This document shows positions 24,989 through 34,070 of a stretch of DNA of 49,252 bases, piece by piece. The notes under the pieces were generated by a model. That model had not been told where the DNA came from. It saw nothing but the letters and a program-made list of their open reading frames with translations, and did not search any database. Every line of letters starts with the position of its first letter. The stretch's first letter is position 1. Origin of the DNA: Thalassotalea profundi (lineage in GTDB: Bacteria; Pseudomonadota; Gammaproteobacteria; Enterobacterales; Alteromonadaceae); the NCBI RefSeq assembly GCF_014653195.1, contig NZ_BNAH01000019.1, positions 1-49,252 of the forward strand. The letters are read 5' to 3'. The position numbers were made by a program, and so were the translations under genes.

Positions 24989-27433
24989 ATGGAACAGTCA
25001 TCAAATGCTGCGGTTTTAAGCGCAGAGAATAATCAATTAGTAAAACAAGCCGTACAAGTGCATAAATTTGGTGGTAGTAGTCTAGCCAATAAAGCTTGTA
25101 TTGAACGTGTTGTTGGCATTATACAACAACATTGTCAGTTGAATGATATTGTCGTGGTTTCTGCCAATGGGAATACCACAGACGATTTGTTCGCAGTGTT
25201 AGCTTTAGCCAAGTCGGGCGATGCTTCATTAAATGACGCTATATTAGCCTTAAAAGAAAGCCAAGCAACGCTTATTGCTTCTTTATTAAATAAATCGAGT
25301 GCTGCAAGGCTTATTGAAATATTAGACAAAGACATCCAACAGTTTTTAACTTGGATAGACCTTGATATAGCTAAATTTGAAAATGATTTGTTAGCATTTG
25401 GCGAGTTATGGTCTGCTCGTTTAATGTCTGCGGTATTAAACGAACGTGTTTGTCCAAGTCGCTATATCGATGCGAGGGACTTTTTAGTCATCAACAATGA
25501 GCGAGACTGTCAGGTACTTTATCCGTTAAGTGAGAAACAATTAGCCCATTGCCGACAGCCAGAAAAGCTTACTGTTGTTACTGGCTATATTAGCAAAGAT
25601 GCAGACGGCTTGACTAAAACACTAGGACGTAATGGCAGCGATTACTCTGCAACTATAATGGCGGCGTTAGTCAGAGCAAGTAATGTAACACTTTGGACTG
25701 ATGTTGATGGTATTTATAGTGCCGATCCACGGGTTGTTCCTCATTCAAGAAAGCTACACCGTTTACCTAATGGCGTAGCGAAAGAGCTAGGTCGTTTAGG
25801 TAATCCGGTATTACATGCTAAAACACTACAACCACTTACAAATCATAGTACGCACTTACATGTAGCAAGTAGTTTTGCTTTTGAAGTAGGTGGTACCGAA
25901 ATTGGCACATTTGGGCAAATAGCCAAACAAGAGTTGTCTGTAACGTATTTAAATGATCTATTACTTGCAAGAAGCGAAAGTTTCACTGGAGACCGTGGTC
26001 AAGAAGCTGCACAAGAGTTTGAAGCTATAACCTATGATGTTGAGAAAGGCTTTATAGTGATTTATCAACATCAACAAAAGGCACTAAGCCAATGGTTAGC
26101 GTGTCACGATACTGAAGTTTCATTTATACCCGCTGCCATTATGGCAACCGTTGGACACAAAGTTGTTGAGCATGGAGATATAAAAGCTCGTTATAAGCGC
26201 TCATTAAAAGATGCGAATGTATTAGAATTTGTTAGCTCAGAAAATAAACACAGCTTAATTGCTGTAATGCCACAAAATTGTACTATTGAATTATTAAATA
26301 ATGTCCACTATGACATGACCAAAGATGCACGTCATATTGGCCTTGTTGTGGCGGGGCTCGGCAATATAGGTCAGCGTTTTATTGAAATGCTACCTCACCA
26401 GTTAAATAGTATTCACGCATTAGAAAACGTTCACTTGGTCGGTTTAGTTACGTCTAAAAAAGCGTTAGTTAATAATGACGGGATCGATGTGAATCACGCA
26501 CTAGAGCAATTTGAGCAATACGCACAACCCTATGATAATGAGCAGTTTCTTTCATGGTTGGCGAATCATCCATATGACGAACTTGTAGTCGTGGATATTA
26601 CGCCTAGCGAGCAATTTAGTCATTTGTATCGTGCTTTTTTTGAGCAGGGCATACATGTTGTGGGCGCCAATAAATGGGCAGGCTCTGCACCCACTCAACA
26701 ATATATTCAATTACTGGAAACAGCCAAAAAGCATCAAAGTTTGTGGCTCGGAAATACTACTGTAGGTGCAGGACTCCCAATTAATCATGTGATTAAAGAC
26801 CTACTGAATAGCGGCGATACAATTACTGAAATATCAGGTATTTTTTCGGGTACCTTGTCATGGTTATTTGAAAATTATGATGGAGAAACACCTTTTTCTA
26901 CTTTGTTGCTAGACGCTCTTAACCAAGGGCTTACTGAACCAGATCCACGTGAAGACCTTTCTGGACGTGATGTGCAAAGAAAATTACTTATTTTAGCTAG
27001 GATGGCCGGATTTGAATTATCGCTGGAAGATATTCATTGCCAAAATTTAGTGCCGGAAGCTTTGCGAACAATATCAAAAAATGAATTTTTTAACCAAGTA
27101 CCGCAATTAGATGATTATTTTCTAGTACAGTTACAGCAAGCTAAACAGCAACAAAAGTGTATTCGCTACATTGCACGATTTAGTGTTGAAGAAGAGAAAA
27201 TCAATGCAAGTATTAGTTTGGAGCAATTAGCACAAGATGATGCTTTCGCTAACCTTTCAGCATGTGACAATATTTTTCAAGTAAAAAGTCAGTGGTATGA
27301 TACGAATCCCCTTATTGTGAGGGGACCGGGTGCGGGAAGAGATGTAACCGCGGGAGGATTACATTCAGACTTAGTAAGTATTTGTCAGCAGTTGGTGAGT
27401 CGAACAAATCAAGTGAAAATTAAAAGTGTTTAA
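24989..27433 (+). CDS. metL: Bifunctional aspartokinase II / homoserine dehydrogenase II
   Basis: This 814-residue enzyme catalyses the first and third steps from aspartate to homoserine. The aspartokinase part (~20-310) has HKFGGSSLANK and TKTLGRNGSDYSATIMAALV. A divergent linker/regulatory part follows (~315-440). The homoserine dehydrogenase part (~447-810) has the Rossmann VVAGLGNIGQRFIE, GANKWAG, NTTVGAGLPI, EISGIFSGTLSWLF and TEPDPREDLSGRDVQRKL. Position directly after metB under the met boxes identifies it as MetL rather than ThrA. No ribosome binding site stands out at the ATG. Confidence 0.96.
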   Translation: MEQSSNAAVLSAENNQLVKQAVQVHKFGGSSLANKACIERVVGIIQQHCQLNDIVVVSANGNTTDDLFAVLALAKSGDASLNDAILALKESQATLIASLLNKSSAARLIEILDKDIQQFLTWIDLDIAKFENDLLAFGELWSARLMSAVLNERVCPSRYIDARDFLVINNERDCQVLYPLSEKQLAHCRQPEKLTVVTGYISKDADGLTKTLGRNGSDYSATIMAALVRASNVTLWTDVDGIYSADPRVVPHSRKLHRLPNGVAKELGRLGNPVLHAKTLQPLTNHSTHLHVASSFAFEVGGTEIGTFGQIAKQELSVTYLNDLLLARSESFTGDRGQEAAQEFEAITYDVEKGFIVIYQHQQKALSQWLACHDTEVSFIPAAIMATVGHKVVEHGDIKARYKRSLKDANVLEFVSSENKHSLIAVMPQNCTIELLNNVHYDMTKDARHIGLVVAGLGNIGQRFIEMLPHQLNSIHALENVHLVGLVTSKKALVNNDGIDVNHALEQFEQYAQPYDNEQFLSWLANHPYDELVVVDITPSEQFSHLYRAFFEQGIHVVGANKWAGSAPTQQYIQLLETAKKHQSLWLGNTTVGAGLPINHVIKDLLNSGDTITEISGIFSGTLSWLFENYDGETPFSTLLLDALNQGLTEPDPREDLSGRDVQRKLLILARMAGFELSLEDIHCQNLVPEALRTISKNEFFNQVPQLDDYFLVQLQQAKQQQKCIRYIARFSVEEEKINASISLEQLAQDDAFANLSACDNIFQVKSQWYDTNPLIVRGPGAGRDVTAGGLHSDLVSICQQLVSRTNQVKIKSV

Positions 27434-27497
27434 GCAGTAGGTGAAATTAAGCAGCGTTCATTTACTTGTCTATTCACTGTATTAATTAATTAAGTGC

Positions 27498-27526
27498 TTG
27501 AGAGTTATTTAATTATTAACTAGCAT
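27498..27526 (+). promoter_or_regulatory. Candidate promoter upstream of the 27570 gene
   Basis: TTGAGA (27498-27503) and TAGCAT (27521-27526) have 17-bp spacing, about 44 bp before the ATG. A Fur-box-like sequence starts at the last base of the -10. Confidence 0.45.
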
Positions 27527-27544
27527 TGAATGATAATCATGATT
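27526..27544. promoter_or_regulatory. Fur-box-like operator
   Basis: Matches the 19-bp Fur consensus (GATAATGATAATCATTATC) at 14 of 19 positions, with an unbroken 12-base core AATGATAATCAT. Placed at the predicted transcription start, where a repressor would act. Judged by eye. Confidence 0.4.
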
Positions 27545-27569
27545 GTTGCATGGAAGTTACTGCTTACCT

Positions 27570-29027
27570 ATGTTAAAAAAATCCACTAGTGATACTAAGT
27601 TCACCGCTCAAGTAAAACTGCTATTAGATAAACTTTATGGTCGCAGTGCTTTAAAAGATTCACTTGTTGAGCGAGCGATTGAATTTTTCGCTAAGCAATC
27701 ATTTATTCAGCATAAATTAGATGGCTTTAAAGAAAGCATTGCCGAACTTAAAGCTAAAGGTGAAAAAAAAGATAAATCGATTACTCGATTTGAACGTGAT
27801 TACCGAGATCTCAAGCAAGAGTTACGCTATGAAAGTAATGAACGTTATAAATATTTATATGAAATCTGCCTCGAAATATTAAAACTCAGTGAAGGGATGT
27901 CATTTGATGAAACTAATCGAAAATCAGCGCAACTCTTAGGGACTATTCAATTAGTCAGCCCCACAGAAGGAAAAAAAATAGCTGAGCATAATGAGCGTAA
28001 TAAGCCACTTTATAAAGCTATTTTAACGTTACGTTTATTCGACCAGTTATTTATAGAGCAATCTATAACGCTAAATCATCCTTATCTAAAAGAACATTTA
28101 TCTGGGATAGATATAGAAAGTTTTAAATCTTTAGCAGCGACGGATAAAGACATTTATCAGACGTTAACTGAAAATATCAAAATCCCTATTTTAATGGCTG
28201 CTCTTATTCAAGATATTGGTAATTATCATCCTGATGCTCAAGAAATATTAAAAGGCAAAGATGGTAAATTAGATATGCATCGTACACTACCTGTGGATGA
28301 GCGTAAGGCGTTATTACAAATCAACTATAGTGAAACTGTTAAGTTTATGATTGATGGTTTAGGGGCGCCAATTTATGTGGGTAATTCGAAAACAGAGCGC
28401 GATAAATTTAATATTGTAGAGCACCAAAAGCTAGTATTTATTAAACAATTAATAAAAGGATCTATTGCGCCTAGATCAGGTATTGGCAATTTACTTAAAG
28501 TGCCACAAATATACACGTCGATAATTCTATCAACCAAACCTAGTTACAATTATAAATTACTACCTAAGGTGTACCAAGCACTCTATCAAAATGCTGAACA
28601 TGGCAGTTGTTGTAAATCAGTGGTTGATGCGTTGTATAAAATAACGGGAACTTATCCTCAGGGTTATGGAGTAACCTATATTCCTTTTGATAGTGACGGT
28701 GAAAAAAGTGATCGGTATGAATACGCGATAGTCACTCAATTATACCCAGAAAATGGACAGCATCCTGTTTGTAGAACTGCTACTAGGTATTTAACCTTTA
28801 TTGGTTTTGGTCAAGATGTTGTCATTCATAATGACAGTAATTTATATAATGTTGAAGTTGCACAGCAGTTTGCTACATTGAGTAAAGAACGCTTAAATGA
28901 AATTTTAGAATTACTGGCTTCAAATTATGCCGATCGAAAAAAGCTCGACTTATTACCACGTTACTGGCACGCAGGTGATTACTTTTCGGTAAAAGATAAT
29001 CAAAAATTATGGAATAAAAGTAAATAA
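27570..29027 (+). CDS. Conserved protein of unknown function, degenerate HD-GYP-like
   Basis: From the ATG at 27570 the protein is 485 residues; an upstream in-frame TTG (27543) would overlap the operator and is not used. The N-terminal ~110 residues are charged and helical with a coiled-coil-like stretch. The middle has AALIQDIGNYHPDAQEIL then GKLDMHRTLPVDERKALLQI, which resembles the HD-GYP sequence of cyclic-di-GMP phosphodiesterases (LLHDIGK, HP..G). Here Gln214-Asp215 replaces His-Asp, so metal-dependent catalysis is doubtful. Further on, ALYKITGTYPQGYGVTYIP resembles the tail of HD-GYP proteins. There is no membrane segment. The resemblance is weak and the function is unknown. A Fur-like site lies upstream. 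Confidence 0.6.
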   Translation: MLKKSTSDTKFTAQVKLLLDKLYGRSALKDSLVERAIEFFAKQSFIQHKLDGFKESIAELKAKGEKKDKSITRFERDYRDLKQELRYESNERYKYLYEICLEILKLSEGMSFDETNRKSAQLLGTIQLVSPTEGKKIAEHNERNKPLYKAILTLRLFDQLFIEQSITLNHPYLKEHLSGIDIESFKSLAATDKDIYQTLTENIKIPILMAALIQDIGNYHPDAQEILKGKDGKLDMHRTLPVDERKALLQINYSETVKFMIDGLGAPIYVGNSKTERDKFNIVEHQKLVFIKQLIKGSIAPRSGIGNLLKVPQIYTSIILSTKPSYNYKLLPKVYQALYQNAEHGSCCKSVVDALYKITGTYPQGYGVTYIPFDSDGEKSDRYEYAIVTQLYPENGQHPVCRTATRYLTFIGFGQDVVIHNDSNLYNVEVAQQFATLSKERLNEILELLASNYADRKKLDLLPRYWHAGDYFSVKDNQKLWNKSK

Positions 29028-29056
29028 CGGTCTTTTTACTTTTTAGGAGAATCACT

Positions 29057-29647
29057 ATTAAGACTCTTTGGATTAGCTGCTTTTTAGCTGTTTTAGTTTG
29101 GTCAGGAATAGGCCCAAAAGATCAATTTACTTGGTTTTTAGAAGTACTTCCCGCATTAATTGGTATTGCCATTCTTGTTTTCACATACCACTCATTTCGA
29201 CTGACAACTTTACTATACTTTTTTATTTTATTGCATTGTGTCGTCTTAATGGTTGGTGGACATTATACCTACGCCGAAGTGCCATTTTTTGATGATTTAT
29301 TTGGCTCCGAGAGAAATAATTACGATAAAGTTGGTCATTTCTTTCAAGGCTTTGTACCTGCGTTAATAGCAAGAGAAATTTTACTACGTAAAAATGTTGT
29401 TAACTCCGCTGCCTGGCGACATTATATTATTATTTCAATTTGTCTGGCCTTTAGTGCTTTTTATGAGTTAATTGAATGGTGGGTTGCATTAGCTTCGGGC
29501 GAAGATGCCGAAGCATTTTTAGGTACTCAGGGTTATGTTTGGGATACTCAATCTGATATGGGCATTGCTTTGCTTGGAGCTATTTGTTCATTACTTATTT
29601 TGTCTAAAATTCATAACCAGCAATTGAAGTATTTACTACAAAAATAA
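29057..29647 (+). CDS. DUF2238 inner-membrane protein (YjdF-like), apparent ATT start
   Basis: A 196-residue multi-pass membrane protein of the DUF2238 family (E. coli YjdF), function unknown. Conserved parts: WSGIGPKDQFTWFLEVLPAL, LMVGGHYTYAEVPFF, YDKVGHFFQGFVPALIAREILLR, YELIEWWVAL and FLGTQGYVWDTQSDM. No ATG, GTG or TTG exists in frame between the stop at 29021 and TTG 29231, yet homology to the family runs about 55 residues upstream of that TTG. A strong AGGAG (29045-29049) lies 7 bases before ATT at 29057, which is therefore the likely start (fMet-KTLW...). The alternative is translation from TTG 29231, which would lose the first two membrane segments. Confidence 0.85.
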   Translation: MKTLWISCFLAVLVWSGIGPKDQFTWFLEVLPALIGIAILVFTYHSFRLTTLLYFFILLHCVVLMVGGHYTYAEVPFFDDLFGSERNNYDKVGHFFQGFVPALIAREILLRKNVVNSAAWRHYIIISICLAFSAFYELIEWWVALASGEDAEAFLGTQGYVWDTQSDMGIALLGAICSLLILSKIHNQQLKYLLQK

Positions 29648-29741
29648 CTGACTTATAAACCTAAAAGTTGATCAAGAATAGCTTAGTTTACAAAGAATGA
29701 GATTACACTCATTGATACTTAGGTATTTTTGGGTAACTGTT

Positions 29742-30185
29742 ATGTACGGAACACTCCTTTTATTACATATACTTGCCGCCACCATCTGGACTGGCGGACA
29801 TATTGTTTTGTCTGTGGTGATTTTGCCTAAAGTACTTAGGGATAAATCACCGGAAAAGTTGCTCAGTTTTGAATCAGTTTATGAAAAAATTGGTATGCCA
29901 GCGCTCATTGTGCAAGTTATTACTGGTATAATGCTAGCTTATCGTTTGTTACCTGATATTAGCCAGTGGATAGATATCAGTAATCCTATTACTCATGGAA
30001 TTTTAGCCAAATTGACTCTGCTCACACTCACTTTTTGCTTTGCTCTTGATGCTCGATTTCGTGTTATACCTGTGCTGTCAAAAAATAATCTCACCGTTAT
30101 GGCATGGCATATTATTCCTGTTACACTAATTTCAATACTATTTGTTGTTGTCGGCGTGTCATTTAGAACGGGATGGTTGTATTGA
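29742..30185 (+). CDS. CopD-like small membrane protein
   Basis: About 147 residues with four predicted membrane helices. The first has LHILAATIWTGGHIVLSV, a pattern found in CopD-domain proteins (copper or haem-associated membrane proteins) with His residues at the membrane face. The end TLISILFVVVGVSFRTGW is also typical. The ATG at 29742 puts the start where the family usually begins; an in-frame ATG at 29697 would add 15 residues, and neither has a strong ribosome binding site. The metal role is inferred from the family. It overlaps the next gene by 13 bases. Confidence 0.65.
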   Translation: MYGTLLLLHILAATIWTGGHIVLSVVILPKVLRDKSPEKLLSFESVYEKIGMPALIVQVITGIMLAYRLLPDISQWIDISNPITHGILAKLTLLTLTFCFALDARFRVIPVLSKNNLTVMAWHIIPVTLISILFVVVGVSFRTGWLY

Positions 30186-30688
30186 GTACGATATTAATTT
30201 TTGGTAATTCTGGATCGGGAAAGTCAACATTAGCCAAGCAATTGTGTGAAGCTAAATCATTAGCTCATCTTGACTTAGATACGCTTGCTTGGCAAAAAAC
30301 ATCGCCGCCAACGCGTATGTCGATAGCAGAGTCGGCGGCGTTAATCGAGCAATTTACGAAACTTAATACTGAGTGGGTGATAGAAGGGTGCTATAGCGAT
30401 TTACTGGCATTAGTGAAGGGAAAATCTTCTGAAATTATCTTTTTAAATTTGCCGATAGATATGTGCATAAGCAATGCGAGGAAACGTCCGTGGGAACCTC
30501 ATAAATACCCATCAAAAGCAGCCCAAGATGATAATCTTGATATGCTTGTTGAATGGATCGCACAATATGAAGTACGTTCAGATACCTTTTCAAAAACGGC
30601 ACATCAATCATTTTATGATGAATATGAAGGCATAAAAACTATGTATTGTGACAATAGTCGCTGTAATAAAAAGGATGATATTTGTTGA
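30173..30688 (+). CDS. Small P-loop kinase-like protein (adenylate/shikimate kinase-like)
   Basis: A 171-residue P-loop protein: Walker A GNSGSGKST at residues 11-19, HLDLDTLAW (a substrate-side motif of the FlaR/AAA_17-18 kinase-like group), WVIEGCYSDLL and FLNLPIDMCISNARKRPWEPHKY. This layout is common in small uncharacterised nucleotide kinases; the substrate is unknown. The ATG at 30173 overlaps the preceding gene. TTG at 30182, inside the TTGA of that gene's stop, would give a protein starting MSTILIFG, which fits the family well and is a real alternative. Convergent with argE. Confidence 0.8.
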   Translation: MVVLSTILIFGNSGSGKSTLAKQLCEAKSLAHLDLDTLAWQKTSPPTRMSIAESAALIEQFTKLNTEWVIEGCYSDLLALVKGKSSEIIFLNLPIDMCISNARKRPWEPHKYPSKAAQDDNLDMLVEWIAQYEVRSDTFSKTAHQSFYDEYEGIKTMYCDNSRCNKKDDIC

Positions 30689-30694
30689 ATAACT

Positions 30695-30733
30695 AAGCTA
30701 TTTTAAATGACAATTATCAATAGCTTGGTTTGT
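30695..30733. terminator. Weak hairpin between the P-loop gene and argE
   Basis: An 8-bp stem, AAGCTATT with AATAGCTT, has a 16-base loop between two convergent genes. No good T run follows on either strand, so terminator function is uncertain. Confidence 0.3.
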
Positions 30734-30751
30734 ATACCAACTTCAAAGCGA

Positions 30752-31900
30752 CTAGAAGCAATACTTGTTAATCATCTCTAATAACACTTTATCGGTTTTG
30801 TTGATTTGATCAAACGCCAAAAATTCATCAGGTTGATGCGCTTGATCAATAGAACCTGGGCCCATCACAATGGTTTGACAGCCTAATTGCTGAATAAACG
30901 GAGCTTCCGTTGCATAATTTACCGCACAGCAACTATGACCACTGATACTTTCAGCAAAGTCGATTAATTCACTTGGTTTCGTTTGCTCAAAACTAGGTGA
31001 GCTAGGGTGCAATTCTGCAAATGTTACTCTGCCAGGGTAACGAAGTGCTACTGGCTCTAATGCCTTGGCCAACCAGCTAATTAGTTCGTCATCACTTAAG
31101 CCAGGAATGGCTCTCATATCAATATCTAATTCACAATGCCCACATATACGGTTGGCATTATCGCCGCCACGAATAGCCCCTAGGTTAAGCGTCGGCATAG
31201 GTACTTCAAAAGCTTGATGTTGATAAGTTAACGCTAACTTTTCTTTTAAGGTTAATAAAGCGCTTATCACTTGATGCATTATTTCAATTGCATTCACGCC
31301 TCTATCAGGCTGGCTTGAATGCCCAGACTGACCCGTTACTTTTATTTGATGAGACATATGCCCCTTATGCATCACTACTGGAACTAAGTTAGTGGGTTCA
31401 CCTATTATTGCTACATCAGGTTTTGCTAATTGGCTTTGCATAAAAAATCGCGCACCAGCCATAGTGGTTTCTTCATCAGCAGTAGCGAGAATATACAAAG
31501 GTTTTTTCATATTTTTCACATCAATAGTTTTACAAGCCTGTAAAATAAATGCGAAAAAGCCTTTCATATCACAGGTGCCTAAACCATAAAATTTATCGCT
31601 TTTTTCAGTGATCATTAATGGGTCTGAATTCCATCTATTTTCATCAAAAGGCACTGTGTCACTATGACCAGACAACAAAAGTCCACCATCGCCACTGCCG
31701 AGTTTAGCTAACATATTATATTTATTACGTGTTTCAGGTACTTGTTGAATGTTTATGGTAAAGCCTAACTCTTCAAACCAAGTTGCAAGTAATTGAATTA
31801 TAGATAAATTTCCTTGATCCCAACGTTCTAATGTAGAGCTAATTGAAGGTTGGGCAATAAGTTCAGTTAAAGCTTGGGTAAAATTTGGTAATTTTTTCAT
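30752..31900 (-). CDS. argE: Acetylornithine deacetylase
   Basis: ArgE removes the acetyl group from N2-acetylornithine to give ornithine (linear arginine pathway). The 382-residue M20-family metalloenzyme shows LLSGHSDTVPF (His79, Asp81), LGTCDMKGFFAF, the catalytic ADEETTMAGA, IGEPTNLVPV and the C-terminal MGPGSIDQAHQPDEFL with a metal His. It is divergent from argCBFGH(A)-argA, the arrangement found in many gammaproteobacteria, with shared control from the region between. Confidence 0.96.
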   Translation of the reverse strand: MKKLPNFTQALTELIAQPSISSTLERWDQGNLSIIQLLATWFEELGFTINIQQVPETRNKYNMLAKLGSGDGGLLLSGHSDTVPFDENRWNSDPLMITEKSDKFYGLGTCDMKGFFAFILQACKTIDVKNMKKPLYILATADEETTMAGARFFMQSQLAKPDVAIIGEPTNLVPVVMHKGHMSHQIKVTGQSGHSSQPDRGVNAIEIMHQVISALLTLKEKLALTYQHQAFEVPMPTLNLGAIRGGDNANRICGHCELDIDMRAIPGLSDDELISWLAKALEPVALRYPGRVTFAELHPSSPSFEQTKPSELIDFAESISGHSCCAVNYATEAPFIQQLGCQTIVMGPGSIDQAHQPDEFLAFDQINKTDKVLLEMINKYCF

Positions 31901-31931
31901 TATTTTTCTCGAAATAGTTATGCTTCTTTAT

Positions 31932-32128
31932 TGCATAACTACCCATTTGATGTTAATTTCGCATTTCTAATTGTTATTCGTTAGATTACGCAAATTTTTC
32001 AGAGGATTCAATTCGATTTAGCGCTTTTAAAATCGGATAAGTTATATCATGTTAAATACAGTGTGGCGGTAACGAAAAAGTTTAACATTTTTTTCTTATA
32101 GTATTGTAAGAGTGAATAGAATTGCATT
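31932..32128. promoter_or_regulatory. argE/argC divergent control region with candidate ARG boxes
   Basis: The best candidate is at 32111-32128, TGAATAGAATTGCA at its core; it matches the ArgR consensus (TGAAT, four A/T, ATTCA) at about 11 of 14 positions and lies just before argC. A weaker one is at 31932-31945 (TGCATAACTACCCA), part of the palindrome GTTATGC...GCATAAC (31917-31939) next to argE. Promoter hexamers are not clear. Confidence 0.4.
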
Positions 32129-32141
32129 TTTTGAGGGTAAT

Positions 32142-33197
32142 ATGAAGGTTGCAGTAATCGGAGCAAGTGGTTATACAGGCGCGGAATTAATTGCGCTACT
32201 TTGTCAACATGACAAAATTTCAATTTGCGATTTGGTCGTATCAGAAAATAGTGAGTCAACAGGTGAATTATTTTCGACATTACACCCAAAGTATTTAGGC
32301 ATATGCGATCTACCCTTAAAAGCTTTTTCTGAGCAATGGTTTGAGCAAACGGTCAATGAAATTGATGCAGTGTTTTTCGCGACTCCTCATGAGTTTAGTG
32401 CCGATTGGGCCCATGCTTTTGTTGAAAAGGGCGTAAAGGTATTTGATCTTTCGGGTGGTTTCCGCTTAAAAAATAGCGATGACTATCCTAAGTATTATGG
32501 TTTTGCTCATCAGCACCTTTCAACTCTCGCACAAGCACAATATGGTTTAGCAGAATGGTATGCTGACGATATTGCTAATAGCCAAATTATTGCCGTACCT
32601 GGTTGTTATCCTACTGCCAGTTTATTAGCGTTAAAGCCAATTATTAACCAAGGTTTACACCTTGATAATTCGTTAATCGTGGTCAATGGAATTAGCGGTG
32701 TAACGGGCGCGGGGAGAAAAGCCGCTTTAGCGACGAGCTTTAATGAAGTAAGTTTAACGCCATACAATATTTTACAGCATCGTCATCAGCCTGAAATTAG
32801 TCAAGAAGCGCATGCTCAAGTTATTTTCAATCCACATCTTGCACCTTATAAAAGGGGCCTGCTTTCAACAGTAACATTACCACTAAATGAAGGTGTAACT
32901 AGCGCTGATATTAACCAAGCCTTTATTAATGCGTACAAAAACACACCATTAATTCGCTTAGTGGGCGCATGGCCAAAAATAGATAATGTAGCGCATACAC
33001 CTTTTGCTGATTTGCACTGGAAAGTTGATGAAGAAAAGCAGGTAGTAGTGGTGAGTTGTGCTATTGATAACTTATTAAAAGGCGCAGCATCTCAGGCATT
33101 ACAATGTGCCAATCTTAGCCTAGGTTTACCTAGTCATTACTCTTTAATCAAAAATACGTTAATTAAAGAGTCATTACCTAAAGGAGCTAAAGTATGA
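32142..33197 (+). CDS. argC: N-acetyl-gamma-glutamyl-phosphate reductase
   Basis: ArgC reduces N-acetylglutamyl phosphate to the semialdehyde, the third step of arginine synthesis. The 351-residue protein starts MKVAVIGASGYTGAELIALL (Rossmann loop) and has catalytic Cys155 in VPGCYPTAS, FFATPHEFS, GISGVTGAGRKA and VDNLLKGAA-like IDNLLKGAASQA. The ATG at 32142 with GAGGG about 5 bases upstream is preferred over the in-frame GTG at 32112, which lies in the candidate ARG box. It overlaps argB by 4 bases (ATGA). Confidence 0.97.
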   Translation: MKVAVIGASGYTGAELIALLCQHDKISICDLVVSENSESTGELFSTLHPKYLGICDLPLKAFSEQWFEQTVNEIDAVFFATPHEFSADWAHAFVEKGVKVFDLSGGFRLKNSDDYPKYYGFAHQHLSTLAQAQYGLAEWYADDIANSQIIAVPGCYPTASLLALKPIINQGLHLDNSLIVVNGISGVTGAGRKAALATSFNEVSLTPYNILQHRHQPEISQEAHAQVIFNPHLAPYKRGLLSTVTLPLNEGVTSADINQAFINAYKNTPLIRLVGAWPKIDNVAHTPFADLHWKVDEEKQVVVVSCAIDNLLKGAASQALQCANLSLGLPSHYSLIKNTLIKESLPKGAKV

Positions 33198-33964
33198 AAC
33201 AACCTTTAGTGATAAAAATCGGCGGTGCTATTTTAGAAAAAGAATCCGCATTAACCGCCTTATTAAATGTAATTGCCTCTATAAAAAATCATGCTGTGGT
33301 ACTCGTACATGGCGGTGGTTGTGTAGTTGATGAAATGTTATCTCAGGCAGGATTTACTACTGTGAAAAAACATGGACTACGTGTAACACCAGCAGAGCAA
33401 ATGCCGATAATTAGTGGTGCATTAGCGGGTGCAGTTAATAAGTCGATTGTTGCTACAGCCACGAGTATGAAAATCCCTTCGGTGGGTTTATCACTAACCG
33501 ATGGTGGCATCGTTAGCTGCCGATTAAATGACCTTGATCTAGGCGCCGTTGGTACCCCTAAAGCACAAGATAGCAAATTACTTGATACCTTATTAAAAGC
33601 AAATTTCTTACCTATTATTTCCTCCATTGGTGCATTACCTACTGGTGAGTTGGTCAATGTAAATGCCGATGATGCCGCAGTGGTCATTTGTCAGTTATTA
33701 AATGCCCAACTACTATTATTAACGGATGTCAATGGAGTGAAAGGCGCGGATGGAGAATATTTAGCGCAATTAGACGCTATTACAGCAAATAAATTAATCA
33801 ACGATGGTGTGATAGCTGGTGGCATGACAGCCAAAGTTAATGCCGCTTTTTATGCGGCGAATCAATTACGACGAAGCATCGCGGTGGCCAGTTGGCAAGC
33901 GCCTGAACAAATAGTGAATTTGTTAAATGGTGAGCTTATAGGTACCCGTATTCAACCAGAATAA
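33194..33964 (+). CDS. argB: Acetylglutamate kinase
   Basis: ArgB phosphorylates N-acetylglutamate, the second arginine step. The 256-residue amino-acid-kinase-family protein has IKIGGAILE, VLVHGGG, GLSLTDGGIV, NVNADDAAVVIC, LLLLTDVNGV and GGMTAKVNAAF. This is the short, E. coli-like form (~258 residues), which is usually not arginine-inhibited. Its start overlaps the argC stop, and a gap of about 105 bases precedes argF. Confidence 0.97.
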   Translation: MKQPLVIKIGGAILEKESALTALLNVIASIKNHAVVLVHGGGCVVDEMLSQAGFTTVKKHGLRVTPAEQMPIISGALAGAVNKSIVATATSMKIPSVGLSLTDGGIVSCRLNDLDLGAVGTPKAQDSKLLDTLLKANFLPIISSIGALPTGELVNVNADDAAVVICQLLNAQLLLLTDVNGVKGADGEYLAQLDAITANKLINDGVIAGGMTAKVNAAFYAANQLRRSIAVASWQAPEQIVNLLNGELIGTRIQPE

Positions 33965-34070
33965 TTTTTATTGAACATTCTATCGCTAGCGCTTAATACT
34001 TATTACTAAGACGTACGCGTATTGCTTATTCTTACGAATAATAAGCTTCGTTATTTTTACAGGATTGATT

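Noticed and set aside
29098..29292. 64-codon frame overlapping the start of the DUF2238 gene
   Set aside because: It is in another frame; the DUF2238 frame carries the family-conserved sequence through the same bases.
32082..32102. TTAACA and TATAGT upstream of argC
   Set aside because: The spacer is only 9 bp, so they cannot form one sigma70 promoter.
33343..33687. 114-codon minus-strand frame inside argB
   Set aside because: It is a shadow of argB with no family features.
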